DNA of 64,000 bases. Source: Globodera rostochiensis (Eukaryota; Nematoda; Chromadorea; Rhabditida; Heteroderidae). Made by a program: the position numbers and the translations under genes. Of the stretch, positions 24,001 to 35,275 are shown piece by piece (position 1 is the stretch's first letter; each line of letters opens with the position of its first letter). Location: assembly GCA_018350325.1 (NCBI GenBank), contig JAEVLN010000049.1:186001-250000 (forward strand), in the 5' to 3' direction. The notes under the pieces are model-generated. The model did not search any database. It saw nothing but the letters and a program-made list of their open reading frames with translations, and was not told the origin of the DNA.

Positions 24001-25672
24001 TCAGAAACCAGAGATAATTCTGGTCGCCTTTTAAAATCAGAAACCATACATAATTCTGGTCGCCATGTTTAAAATCAGAAACCAGACATAATTCTGGTCG
24101 CCATTTTTAAATCAGAAACCAGACATAATTCTGGTCACTATTTTTAAATCAGAAACCAGAGATAATTCTGGTTGCCTTTTAAAATCAGAAAACTGACATA
24201 ATTCTTGTTGCCTTTTAAAATCAGAAACCAGACATAATTCTGGTCGCCATTTTTAAATCAGAAACCAGAGATAATTCTGGTCGCCATTTTTAAAATTAGA
24301 AACCAGAGATAATTCTGGTCGCCTTTTAAAATCAGAAACCATACATAATTCTGGTCGCATATTTAAAATCAGAAACCATACATAATTCTGGTCGCCATTT
24401 TTAAATCAGAAACCATACATAATTCTGGTCGCCATGTTTAAAATCAGAAACCAGACATAATTCTGGTCGCCATTTTTAAATCAGAAACCAGAGATAATTC
24501 TGGTCGCCTTTTAAAATCAGAAAACAGACATAATTCTGGTCGCCATGTTTAAAATCAGAAACCAGACATAATTCTGGTCGCCATTTTTAAATCAGAAACC
24601 AGAGATAATTCTGGTCGCCTTTTAAAATCAGAAAACAGACATAATTCTGGTCGCCATGTTTAAAATCAGAAACCAGACATAATTCTGGTCACTATTTTTA
24701 AATCAGAAACCAGAGATAATTCTGGTCGCCATTTTTAAAATTAGAAACCAGAGATAATTCTGGTCGCCTTTTAAAATCAGAAACCATACATAATTCTGGT
24801 CGCCATGTTTAAAATCAGAAACCAGACATAATTCTGGTCGCCATTTTTAAATCAGAAACCAGACATAATTCTGGTCACTATTTTTAAATCAGAAACCAGA
24901 GATAATTCTGGTTGCCTTTTAAAATCAGAAAACTGACATAATTCTTGTTGCCTTTTAAAATCAGAAACCAGACATAATTCTGGTCGCCATTTTTAAATCA
25001 GAAACCAGAGATAATTCTGGTCGCCATTTTTAAAATTAGAAACCAGAGATAATTCTGGTCGCCTTTTAAAATCAGAAACCATACATAATTCTGGTCGCCA
25101 TGTTTAAAATCAGAAACCATACATAATTCTGGTCGCCATTTTTAAATCAGAAACCAGACATAATTCTGGTCACTATTTTTAAATCAGAAACCAGAGATAA
25201 TTCTGGTTGCCTTTTAAAATCAGAAAACTGACATAATTCTTGTTGCCTTTTAAAATCAGAAACCAGACATAATTCTGGTCGCCATTTTTAAATCAGAAAC
25301 CAGAGATAATTCTGGTTGCCTTTTAAAATCAGAAAACAGACATAATTCTGGTCGCCTTTTAAAATCAGAAAACAGACATAATTCTGGTCGCCTTTTAAAA
25401 TCAGAAAACAGACATAATTCTGGTTGCCTTTTAAAATCAGAAACCAGATATAATTCTGGTTGCCTTTTAAAATCAGAAAACAGACATAATTCTGGTCGCC
25501 TTTTAAAATCAGAAAACAGACATAATTCTGGTTGCCTTTTAAAATCAGAAACCAGAGATAATTCTGGTCGCCTTTTAAAATCAGAAACCAGACATAATTC
25601 TGGTTGCCTTTTAAAACCAGAAACCAGACATCATTCTGTTTTAAAATCAGAAACCAGACATAATTCTGGTTA
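21087..25672. repeat. 4.6-kb satellite array (~36-bp unit)
   Basis: Units of about 33-38 bp are built from cagaaaccagacataattct and ggtcgccttttaaaat (variants: ggtcgccatttttaaa, ggtcactatttttaaa, ggttgcc). The array separates the two segmental-duplication copies. Diagnostic variants such as aactgacataattcttgttg recur near 22760, 23047, 24190, 24930 and 25228, showing larger blocks duplicated inside the array. The reverse strand reads as repeated DFKRxPELCLVS or FLILKGDQNYVW; these are artefacts. Confidence 0.95.
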
Positions 25673-25851
25673 AAAATCTGCACGCCAATATCAACTTTTC
25701 CTAATTCAAATCTTTTTTGTTAATAATGTTTTTTCATTGTAAAAATTTTGCTTTACATATTTTGGAGTGTTTTAGGACCAACAATCCGGGCCTTATAGTT
25801 AGTGGGAAATGTCGGAATTATCGAGAAATTTAGCGTTTCTTTCTTAGTCAA

Positions 25852-28800
25852 TCAAATCGGCAAAAGACGTTCCATCGCCCAAAGGGACATCACTAAAAAG
25901 CGACAAAAATTATTATATTTAAATCAAAAATTTGATACCCAAACAAAAGATAGTCGTCGATGAAATGGTCTCAACTCCAGAGTCATTTTCAGCAGTTGAA
26001 GATGGCTCCGTCGATAGGGTCTCCTGCTCCGTCTCGGTAGTTGACGTCGTACTCATTTCAGTCGTCGTAGTGGTGGTTTCCGTTGTTGTCGTAGTGACGT
26101 CCTGGAGCTAACAAATAAATGTTAAAAGAAATTTGTGTTAGAAAATTAGACCCAATTTCAAGGATAAGATAGAGAAGAATAGTGATTGTATAATAAGTCT
26201 AATGCCCAGTTCGAGTTCGAATAGAGCTCCCCACGGGGACTCTAGTTGAGGAAATACGGGTCGTCTTGTGAATGTGTTGGTTGCCGTATTTCCTCAAATA
26301 GAGTCCCCCCCCGGGGGCTCTCTCTATTAAGGAAATACGGTATGTCGTCTTGTAAATGTATGTTATTACAATCAATCAGTTGTTAATAATCAATCATCGC
26401 GCTTTACCGTAGTCGGCAGAATTGCCTAAAGCAGTGATCTTTATAGAAAATATTTGAAGTTGAGACCGACATTTTGAAAGATCCTGGATCTGGATACTGG
26501 AATTCGCAAAGGTCTTATTGGTCAAAAAATTACTATTTTCACATATTTGAGTTTTTGGGGGAAGGTTTTTGAAAATTTGGCGATTTGTCACTAAAAATTC
26601 AAATTTGCGGGTGAAATCCACCGAAATTCCTGCTGTTTGTTGCTCAGAAACACCATCTTTAGAGGTGTATTTTTAATCCAGAAAATCCAGCTCTGATCCA
26701 GATCCAGATCGGTCTCTAATTTAAAGTAATATCTAATAAAAAAATTTAAAATTTAAAAAAGATTGAATAATTTTGGAAACAAAAACGATTTTGGAAATTT
26801 TTGAATTTAAAGTAATTTAATTTTTAATATCATTCGCGCTTACCGTAGTCGGTTGAGTTGCCTAAATAAATGAAAAATGTGTAACTTATCAAAACACTGA
26901 TTCCGCGAAACAGCAACGGAACTCTAGTGATCGGCCAGAAGGTTCGCTCGGTATTTTTCGGTAAAGTACCGAAGCCTGAGTACCGAAAAGTACCGAAAAA
27001 GCGGCGGTACTTTCCCGTACCGACCGAACACTAGTATGTATATGTAAATAGTCAAAAAATTGAGCAATAAATCTGCAAAAAAAAAGGCACTAACCGGCGC
27101 ATCCCTGGAGCAGCAACGGAACTCATGGTCTGGGTAACAACATCCGCCGCCGTGGAAGCCAATATTGGGAATGCACCGGTAGACGTCACATTCCGTGCAG
27201 ACGGCCTTGATGATCGCTTTGTTGCAAAGTGGCGTTGATGTCGTCTTCACAAATAAAAGTTATTTTGTTCAATTTAATTAAGTGAAATTGTTAAACACGC
27301 TGCTAATTCACTTACCGTAGGCTGTTTGGTTATCTGAAAAGTTAAAACTATATACATATATACCTAAGGGGCATTTGCAAATAAAAAGTGACAAAAAATG
27401 CCTTTTCAAAAAGGTAGTCAAAAAAGAATTGAGACAACGTAAAAACATTGAACGCGTCGCGGACCGATCAAGATTCTCGGTCGAAATCTCGGTCGAGATT
27501 CGTGATTTTCAGTGATCGAAAGAATCTCTATTGTTCAATTGTTTCCGAAATTATCGAGATTTTCGATCGAAATCTCGATCAGGCCTCAAGTCCGGGCTCT
27601 AGTATATAGTAGAAAAAAATTTGTGCAATAAAAACTGCAAAAAAAAGCACCAGACGGTCCATGGAACAGCAACGGTACTCATTGTCTTCGGGACAGCAGC
27701 CGCTGTCCGAAAAGCCAACAGAGTTGGGCATGCACCGGTAGGAGTCACATTCCGTGCAGACGGCCTTGATGATTGACTTGTTCTGGCAAGTGTCCTGCAA
27801 ATTTAATGATGTAATTGTTAAACAGGTTGCTAATTAATTCACTTACCGCACTCAGCCTGATGGGTGTCTAAAAGAAAAAATGACCTTACAGTAATTAAAT
27901 AAAACGGAAAAACTCTGGCTATAGCATTCAATGGCTTAGCACCAGTTAAAATTGATAACTTCAACCAATTAAGAGCTTTCGAAATGTCCAATCAAACTTT
28001 ATGCGTCCAAAAGCTAAAGAAGTTATGACCAGAAACTTTGGCCATAACTCTTTTGATATTTTTCCAATCGCAAAGCATTAGCTTAAGCTCTTTGGGAGCT
28101 TCCGAATGACTTTAAGAATTTAATGAATCGGTTAAGTTTGAAGTCAGGTTTGGACACATAAACTGAAATAGAGCCAAAATTTAATAAATGTAATTAGCGT
28201 AAAACATCCCGTAGTTGTAGGAATTGTCGTCGTCGAAACCTAAAGAACAAAATATATTTTTGTTTGTTGGGCTATAAAAACATAGAATTTTTGTTAATCT
28301 AAATTAGAATTACCGTATTTTAAAATTTTGGTTACCAACAAATTACCTAAGTCAAAAAAATCAAAATTTTCTCGGTGGCGCCCATCGGCACCGCCAACCC
28401 CAATCACCCCAGAAGCAATGCAGAATTTCGTAAAAATTATACTTTTTTAAATTCTTTAACAAAGTGCAGTAAAAACATACCGTAGTAGTCATAGTAGTTG
28501 TACTCATCAAAGAAGCCCCCTAAAGGCAAAATGGTACTTATCGGTTCTGCGACCTCCAGCCCAAATTGCATTTAAACGCACTTCTAGAGGCAATTTGGGT
28601 TTAGCGTTTTTGGACCTCTTTCAATATTAGCAAAACCATGGGGGGCGGGAACAGTAGTAAAAATTTTGTAAAATGTTTTTGTTAAAAAGTTATATTGACG
28701 AATTTTTGTAAATATAACTTATTTTTATAAATATAAGGATCCCTTTTATGATTTTGCGCATATTGAAACGGTAACCGGTTCAAAAATGGTATAAATTGTA

Positions 28801-30983
28801 AAAAACAAAATCACATTATTACAATTAGAAAGAATCACCGGTTTTGCAGCACCACAGCACTTAAACGAATAATGATTAGCGCAGCAGGCGCCGCCGGCAA
28901 AGCCAGTCTGCGGGATGCATTCGAAGAAGTCGCAGACCTTGCAAATCTCCAAGATCTTCGCCTTGTCTTTGCAATATTTTTTCTCAGTGATTTCAAAGGG
29001 CGCCGACTAATTTGGAGAAAAAGTGCAAAATTAATTGGCTAATTACTGTCAATTAGCGTACCGTAGTCTGCTTGGTTGCCTAAAAGTGAAAATGCACCCG
29101 GTTATTAGCAAAAATAGCCGTTTAAGTTGAAAATAAAATGAATGGGTCACAATTTTGTTGCTCGTGGTTTTTATGCAAAATAAATTAAAGGATCAATTAC
29201 TGTCAATTCGTGTACCGTAGGCGACTTGGTTGCCTGAAAATGAAAATGGTCCCGGTTATTAAAAAATTGTTGTTAAAGTTGAAAGAGTGAATGGGACAAA
29301 TTCTCAATTTTATTTCTCGTTTTTAAATTTATAAAATTAAAAATAAATTGGTGCATTTCGGACCAAAAACATTCGCTTTAGAAGGTTGTTGAAATTTTTA
29401 AAATTACTTTTAACATTATTTAATCATTTTAATATTTAAAAAAACACGAGAATCGTGGCCTGATTTATTAAAAAACAAAATTATGAATTCACATTCACAC
29501 TCCAGCAGAGCTGAGCGAACGGGATCGGGACTGAAATGTTGTTTTAAGACTCTTTTATATATAATGCCGGTTTTTGCCCGCCGGTATATTTCCTCCTCAT
29601 AAAATCGCGATTTTTTAATACTCAATTCCGATTTTTTTTAAATCTCGATCCGCTCAACTCTCGGGAGGCAAATTGACTTTGCGTACATTGGGGCAGCATT
29701 GAAATTTGTAGAATTGCGGGCAACAGGCGCTGACGGGGTTATCCTTCTGATTACCGACAAAAACACATTTGGCATGGCCGCCACACGAGGCACACTCAAC
29801 TTTCTCAAAGTCCAAGCAAAGCGTAAACACCGGCCTTTGCATCGGATAAACATAAAAAGAAAATACCGTATTACCTCTTTTAATTACCCATACCCCCACT
29901 CTCTAATAATTAAGGAGGTTGAAAAATAATTAGACTCTCTAATAATTACCCGGAATTTTTTCAAAAAAAGTTGGCTTTTAGTAAAAATCTTTAAAAAATG
30001 TCCCCGGCGGCGTCTATCGGCATCGCCGACCCCCTGCCTCCCCCCCCCCCCGGAAGACCTTGTACATATGTTGAAAAATTCGAAAATCGGCAAAATCCGG
30101 AGAAATTTTTTAACAATTATTTGCCCGATATTCGGATTTTTTCAGAAATCCGGGCTAAAGCTTGGTATTCGCCTGGCAAACAGCGCCCGGACGAAAAATA
30201 AAAATAAAAGCCTGTCCGGAAAGCCCGGCCGGCCCATTTTGGGGTGCCCGGAAAAAAGCCCGCGCGGTCCCAAGCCGATTCACCATAGAAGGGACCCTCA
30301 AGTCTATCAGATCCTCAATGTCAACTTTTTGGATGGATTTTGGGTCTAATGTAAATAGACGTTCTTCCTTAGCCCTTTTCAGTAGAGATTGGCTAAATAG
30401 ATAGAGCTTTTTCTGGTGTTGCTGTTCCGAACCCTAGTAGGTTTGTTGGGGACACAGCACTCAAATGTGTAGTTCGCTACACAACATGGACTGGCCGAAC
30501 TCCATTCCTTCAGGATGCATTTGCCATAACCACATGGACAGAGCGTCTTCACTTCTTGGCACTCTTTGGCACGTTGCAATTGCGGAGGCAATTCCTGTTT
30601 GGATAAATTAGTGGTAAAATGCCCAAAAAATAAACACACAGGGAAGTAGAATTGTATTCCGAACATTTTAGGTTGGAATTTTCGGGTCTTAACAAAATGA
30701 CCAATGTTCTAATTTGTTGGACGTGATCAGGTCAAAAAATATGTGGTCAAGGGGCAATTTACAAAATCACAGGCCCGTGATACGTGATCACGGGCATGTC
30801 CAAATGGTCTTGATTTACGTGAATTTAACCCTGATCACGGCGGGTCTAAAGCCAACCGATTGCACAATGCTCAGGCAGCAAAAGATTAGGAGCAGAGGAA
30901 GGAATTCTAAAAATGCAAATTGGGATTGGACAAAAATGTGGGAAGCTGTTACTGGATTTGAGTTTGCCGACGGAAGCCGACAT
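25852..30983 (-). CDS. Secreted cysteine-module/Thr-linker protein, copy B
   Basis: Predicted exons 5' to 3': 30953-30983, 30839-30906, 30433-30594, 29687-about 29850 (acceptor not found), 29216-29233, 29062-29079, 28839-29006, 28481-28519, 28210-28239 (donor doubtful), 27847-27867, 27651-27794, 27316-27333, 27095-27244, 26844-26861, 26408-26425, 25939-26107, 25852-25892. The signal peptide spans the first two exons (FLPLLLIFCCLSIV core). Modules keep the C-x8-9-C-x2-C-x4-C-x10-11-CC-x7-CC pattern; the exon at 29687 has a longer loop. Microexons encode ATKSPT, ATKQTT, GASLMSTTTMTTT, VSTTTIPTTT, TPIRLSA, ITKQPT, ATQPTT and AILPTT. The Thr-rich stalk exon starts LQDVTTTTETTTTT, and the C-terminus VMSLWAMERLLPI matches copy A at 12 of 13 residues. 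All modules and linkers sit in phase 0, so any could be skipped without a frameshift. Family not recognised. Confidence 0.65.
26215..26345. mobile_element. Inverted-repeat insertion private to copy B
   Basis: Words gaggaaatacgggtcgtctt, ccgtatttcctcaaatagag and aaggaaatacggtatgtcg form direct and inverted repeats around tagagtcccc blocks. Copy A has nothing like it. It lies in the intron between microexon 26408-26425 and the stalk exon. Confidence 0.5.
27460..27602. mobile_element. Degenerate short MITE (ACCGATC family), copy B
   Basis: Counterpart of 16770-16913 in the same intron, with the better preserved right end cctcaagtccgggctctag. Confidence 0.65.
29880..29950. mobile_element. Short insertion next to a module exon of gene B
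   Basis: The segment ccgtattacctcttttaatt followed by ctctctaataatta and a gaggttgaaaaataatt block resembles 2980-3070 inside the first hAT-like element. It abuts the 5' side of the module exon at 29687-29850, where the expected splice acceptor is missing. Confidence 0.4.
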
Positions 30984-31971
30984 GGCAACTTCCAGCAAGC
31001 CAAACACGAGAAGCGAAGCGGTTAAGAGCCAAAAGTTGATGCCAAACCCGGATTCTGGGCGCAATTGGGGGACGGTCATTGTGCCCGTTTCGGCTTCACA
31101 AGCAGACGACGATTGGTCTGAGCTTTCGATGGGAATTGCGAAGTTTTTGAGCGATGGCGCATGGGGGCCATCCAAGTTTTCGATTTCGGCTTTTAAGGCC
31201 ACAATGAAGAAGAGGAGGGACAGACAGAAAAGGAGGAGGAAAAGCGGGCGGCACGGCATGCCGATCATTCCTGGAAACCCCGGATAGTTAACCAGAAAAT
31301 TGGTCAAAAGTCTAAAAAGTGTCCGAGTTTCAGAGTTGCTAAAGGATGACCCCCAAAAAACTTTTATTATAGAAAATTGGCCTTAGGACAAAATTTAGAA
31401 ATAAATGAATAAATGGAATATAAATTTGATGCTTCAAATGAAACGGACAAAAATGAATCATCCGGGATAGAGTGGAGTGATCGGACTGGCTGTCACACCA
31501 ACAAATCCCACAACCGCGTCCCAATAACATCATCATTAAACGTGTTTTTTTGCATCTGGTATTTCCCTGGTACAATTCTGTTCTGTTTCTGTTCTGTTAT
31601 GATTTCAGAACAGAATTGACTGTTCTTGTTATTTTTGGAAAAATAAACTCTCGAACATCACTTTCTTTAAGGCAATGTTCCTAATCATCATCATATCTCA
31701 AACAGTGTTCTTTTTTTTGACATATCGTCAATTTTTGTGTTAAAACCAATCTGCCATATTTATATATTTATTTTCTGTTTTTATTTGTGCATATCGAACT
31801 TTTTTAAAATAAATTTTAAATTAAATGCAGAAATGTATTTACAAATAAAATTGTTTGGCGAATCGGACAAGAACTTTGCAAAAAAAAAAACAAGAAAATG
31901 CCTTTTTATGTTGGCATTATGTATTTATTATATAATAAGTTTGAATTTCGAGTTAGCCAAACACTGATCAG

Positions 31972-32673
31972 CAGGGATTGTACTTTTAGGTAAATACCTA
32001 TTTTTTCTGCGAGTTTGGCACGCTGAGTTAAGCACGAAAAACACATTTTTAGCTCAGTCTGAGGCTCCTAGAATGGTCTTTATAATAACTATTTCTACCT
32101 ATTTCGGCTTTTTTCTACCTATTACCTAGGTACCTATTTATCTACCTATTTCGACCTTTTTGTTACCTATTTTCAGGTTTTTGAATTTTTTTAATATAAT
32201 TCTGCTGAAAATGCCAAACAAAAAAGGCCAAAATACGCACCAAAAATACCGAAAAATGGCAATTCCGGTAGTTTTAAGCGCCAGGTCAACTCATAACTCT
32301 GGCCATTTCGGCTCCAGCGCCATTTGGGCGCGGCCTTTTCAGCGCCGCATTTGTTTCCTTATTTTTTATGCGAGTTTTATGGATTTTTTTCGAAAATGAC
32401 TAAAAGGCTATCGTTAAAATATGAATTATTTTTTAAAAACAGTCAGAAATCGATAAAAAATGCCAAAATATGCTCGAAACCCCAAAATATGCTTTTATTT
32501 ATAATCGTTTTTTTTTGTTTGGTGTTTAAAAATTTTCAGTAAAAATTTTTTACTTACCTATTTTTGTACCTATTTCACGATTTTTGTACCTATTTAGTAC
32601 CTATTTTGACATTTTTTCTCACCTATTTAGGCACTTACTTTCCAATTTTTCTTACCTAAAAGTACCATCCCTG
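31972..32673. mobile_element. hAT-like non-autonomous element, 702 bp
   Basis: The left end CAGGGATTGTACTTTTAGGT and right end ACCTAAAAGTACCATCCCTG are inverted repeats. Exact 8-bp duplications CTGATCAG flank it at 31964-31971 and 32674-32681. The interior is rich in tacctatttt words near both ends. Short ORFs inside show no transposase features. Confidence 0.88.
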
Positions 32674-32709
32674 CTGATCAGTAGCAGGCAAAGTCAAGTG
32701 GAGATCAGA

Positions 32710-32855
32710 CTTGAGGACCGATTGAGATTTCAATCGTGAATTTCGAAACAGTACTAAGATCGCGTAGATCGAGATTTGAATTGAAGAATCTCGAAAAATC
32801 TCAATCAAGATTTACCAAGAATGAATCTCGATTGGTACGAACTTTAAAGTCAAGC
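32710..32855. mobile_element. Degenerate ACCGATC-family MITE
   Basis: Begins agacttgaggaccgattgag and ends with aatctcgattggtacgaact before ttaaagtcaag. Same layout as the other short family members, but eroded. Confidence 0.45.
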
Positions 32856-33107
32856 CCGGTCCACTTCTCACACATATTGCACAATCACCCAAAACTAATT
32901 CGTCCAATAATTTCTGTGGTGTGTAAATGTCCCCTTTCATCGCCGCCGGCGCCCCTCCCTTCGTTTCCGATGTCCGGCGGCAAAAGTGTCATGATGAATT
33001 AGATGTGGAAGGTTTCCGGGGACAGCAGCTGAAGAGGGGGGACAAACTGCCGCTGAGTGGTCCGTCCATCCGTCCGATTCACTTTTCCCCTCGGGGGATG
33101 AATGGAT

Positions 33108-33158
33108 TGGGTGGTGGTGGTGGTGGTGGTGGTGGTGGTGGTGGTGGTGGTGGTGGCT
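33108..33158. repeat. (ggt)n microsatellite
   Basis: About sixteen uninterrupted ggt triplets. No coding frame is supported around them. Confidence 0.95.
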
Positions 33159-35059
33159 GACAGGTGAGGAGCAGAAGCAGCATCAAGGGGCACGAATGTG
33201 TCCGTCCCCACCCTCCCCCCCCCTCCCCCCCCCGTCCTTTCAATTGTCCCCGTAATTTGCTGCTGCTTTTCATCTGCAGATGGGCCATCACCCACCTGAG
33301 CACCCGTTAGAGGTGCAATGATCTGATCAGAGCAATCTGATCACCTTCGCAAAAAAACCTGAAATGCAAAGAATAGCTCTTTGATCATATAATGAGTGAG
33401 TGTGATGACCTTTCACACACCTAGCATCACAAAAAAAAAACCCCATTGAATCGATAAAGTTTTTTCTAGAGATTTACCGGACCGGACCTTTCCATGGCAT
33501 GGGACGCGGGACAGCACGCGGGGGGGGGCACTTGTTCCAGCAAAAACCACGGGTTTTTAAAATAAATTTTGTTGAAAAATATTTATGGCTCCAATCAATC
33601 AAACAAATATTATTTATAGTAAAGTGTGTCGTGTCCACTATATTTGTCTCCCGGCCAGCCCTCTCCCATTCCAAAAATGGTGCTTTTTTGGGGGGGGGGG
33701 GAGGCTTAACCAAATTAACAGGGACAGAGACTTAGGCCCTGTGCAACAATGTCCGGGTTGGCCCCATGGGACTGATTTTGGTGGTGCTATCTGGAGGGCA
33801 TTCCTTCACCCCCGCCAATCCGCCGTTCTATGCCCGGAAGGTCCAAAGAATAGGGAATTGGGGGGGGGGGGGAGTTTTACAATTTTAATTGGACTAAAGA
33901 AGCTCAGTTTGTTGTTTAATCGCACACAAATTTGCAAAATTTTCAAATTTTATTAGCCCCAAAAATGGTGCTTAATTTTCAGCAAGAAATTTAAACATTT
34001 TTTAATTATTGTAAAAATTTATTAATTTTTATTCAAAAAGTTCTTGTCGGGTTTTTTGGCTTTTTTGAAGCGTTTTAATTCTAATTAAAATGGCTCCCCT
34101 TTGTGTTCTTCTTTCCGCCCCACTCATTTCCCGTTCTGCCCAACCTCAGAAATTGAAATCGATCCCTCCCCCCCCCTCCGTTAAACCATCGCCGGGGGGG
34201 GGGGGGACATGTTGCAAATTATTATTATTCAATTTACATATGTTTGGAGGGGTGGGGGAGAGAAAAGCGAACTTTGATCGGACGAGAGTTTGTGTGTGTG
34301 TGACTGTTCCTTTTTATTCCATCCCGACACCCCCAAAATGTCGTGAGTCCCCCCGAGCGAAAAAGTTTTTTGAAATATTGACAATTTGTCGTTGCATAAT
34401 TTTATTAATTTCATTTTTTGCCAAAAATTTTATTTCCATTTTTTTCAATTTGCATAAGCGCCATCCATCCGAGACAAACTAGCTTTGATCGGGGTGGGAA
34501 TAAGGGTTAGCTAAACGTTTTGATGTATTTACGGATGACAGGATTAATGAATTTTGCCATTTGTTTGGGTACACGTAATTAAGGAAGATTTTGTTGATTT
34601 TTTTTCAAATTTCATCACTTTCACCCATTTTAAGAGATTTTGAAAATAAAACGGGATTTAACCCTTTATTTTTAATTTATAGAACCCTTTTTTGACATTT
34701 GCCGTATCCATCTCTGTTCGTCCGTCGGTTGGGCGGACCATTCATTCATTAATTCCCCCATATTTTTTATAAAAAAGTGTGTTTATTTTAATTTTTTATT
34801 AATTTTTATTGTTTATTTATTGCAAATCTGTAATGGCAAAGATGTAACCGGATGATCCGGACATTCTCGTGCCTAAAATCTTTGTAAACATTTAAAGAAA
34901 AGTAAAAATTTAATAGTTTTTGTAATTATTCATTGCAATAAATATTTTCAAAATTTTTGGACTTTTTGGACTTTTTTGGAACGTTATTTTGGTTTTTGGA
35001 TTCCAGTCATTTTTAGGAGCCAACATTTCGGATTTCGGAGTTTTTTTTTTGTTCGTATT

Positions 35060-35275
35060 CGGTTACATCTCAAGGATACAAATTTTTAAATCCGAGTCCG
35101 GATTATCCGTGCCTTTTGTATCCGTCTCATTTTTCGGTAATCATATCCGTATCCATCCGTTATTCGGAATCCGCGGATACAGCGGATATATCCGGATAAG
35201 TTGGATTTTCATATCCGTATCCATCCATATCCGGATAATCCGCGGGTATCCGGATATGCGGATATCCTTGATTAT
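35060..35275. mobile_element. Inverted-repeat element rich in ggatatccg
   Basis: Starts ctcaaggatacaaattttta and ends gcggatatccttgatt, with many internal atccgtatcc/ggatacagcgg words. Termini CAAGGATA and TATCCTTG are inverted, but no target duplication was confirmed. Confidence 0.45.

Larger units (their letters stand above)
25752..31620. repeat. Segmental duplication, copy B
   Basis: Collinear with 15276-20960: same gene order, same exon phases, same 5' flank including a ctgttctgtt motif. Private features are two extra 18-nt exons toward the 3' end, a duplicated 18-nt exon near 29062-29233, an inverted repeat at 26225-26345 and a different insertion near 26930-27035. Copy A's MITE at 18164 is absent. 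Confidence 0.85.

Noticed and set aside
21050..25683. Minus-strand ORFs with FLILKGDQNYVW repeats
   Set aside because: Translations of the 36-bp satellite; short, interrupted, no gene context.
29416..29625. 69-codon minus-strand ORF (begins MSIKKSRFYEEE)
   Set aside because: Looks protein-like but lacks cysteines, is absent from copy A, and does not fit the phase-0 exon chain of gene B.
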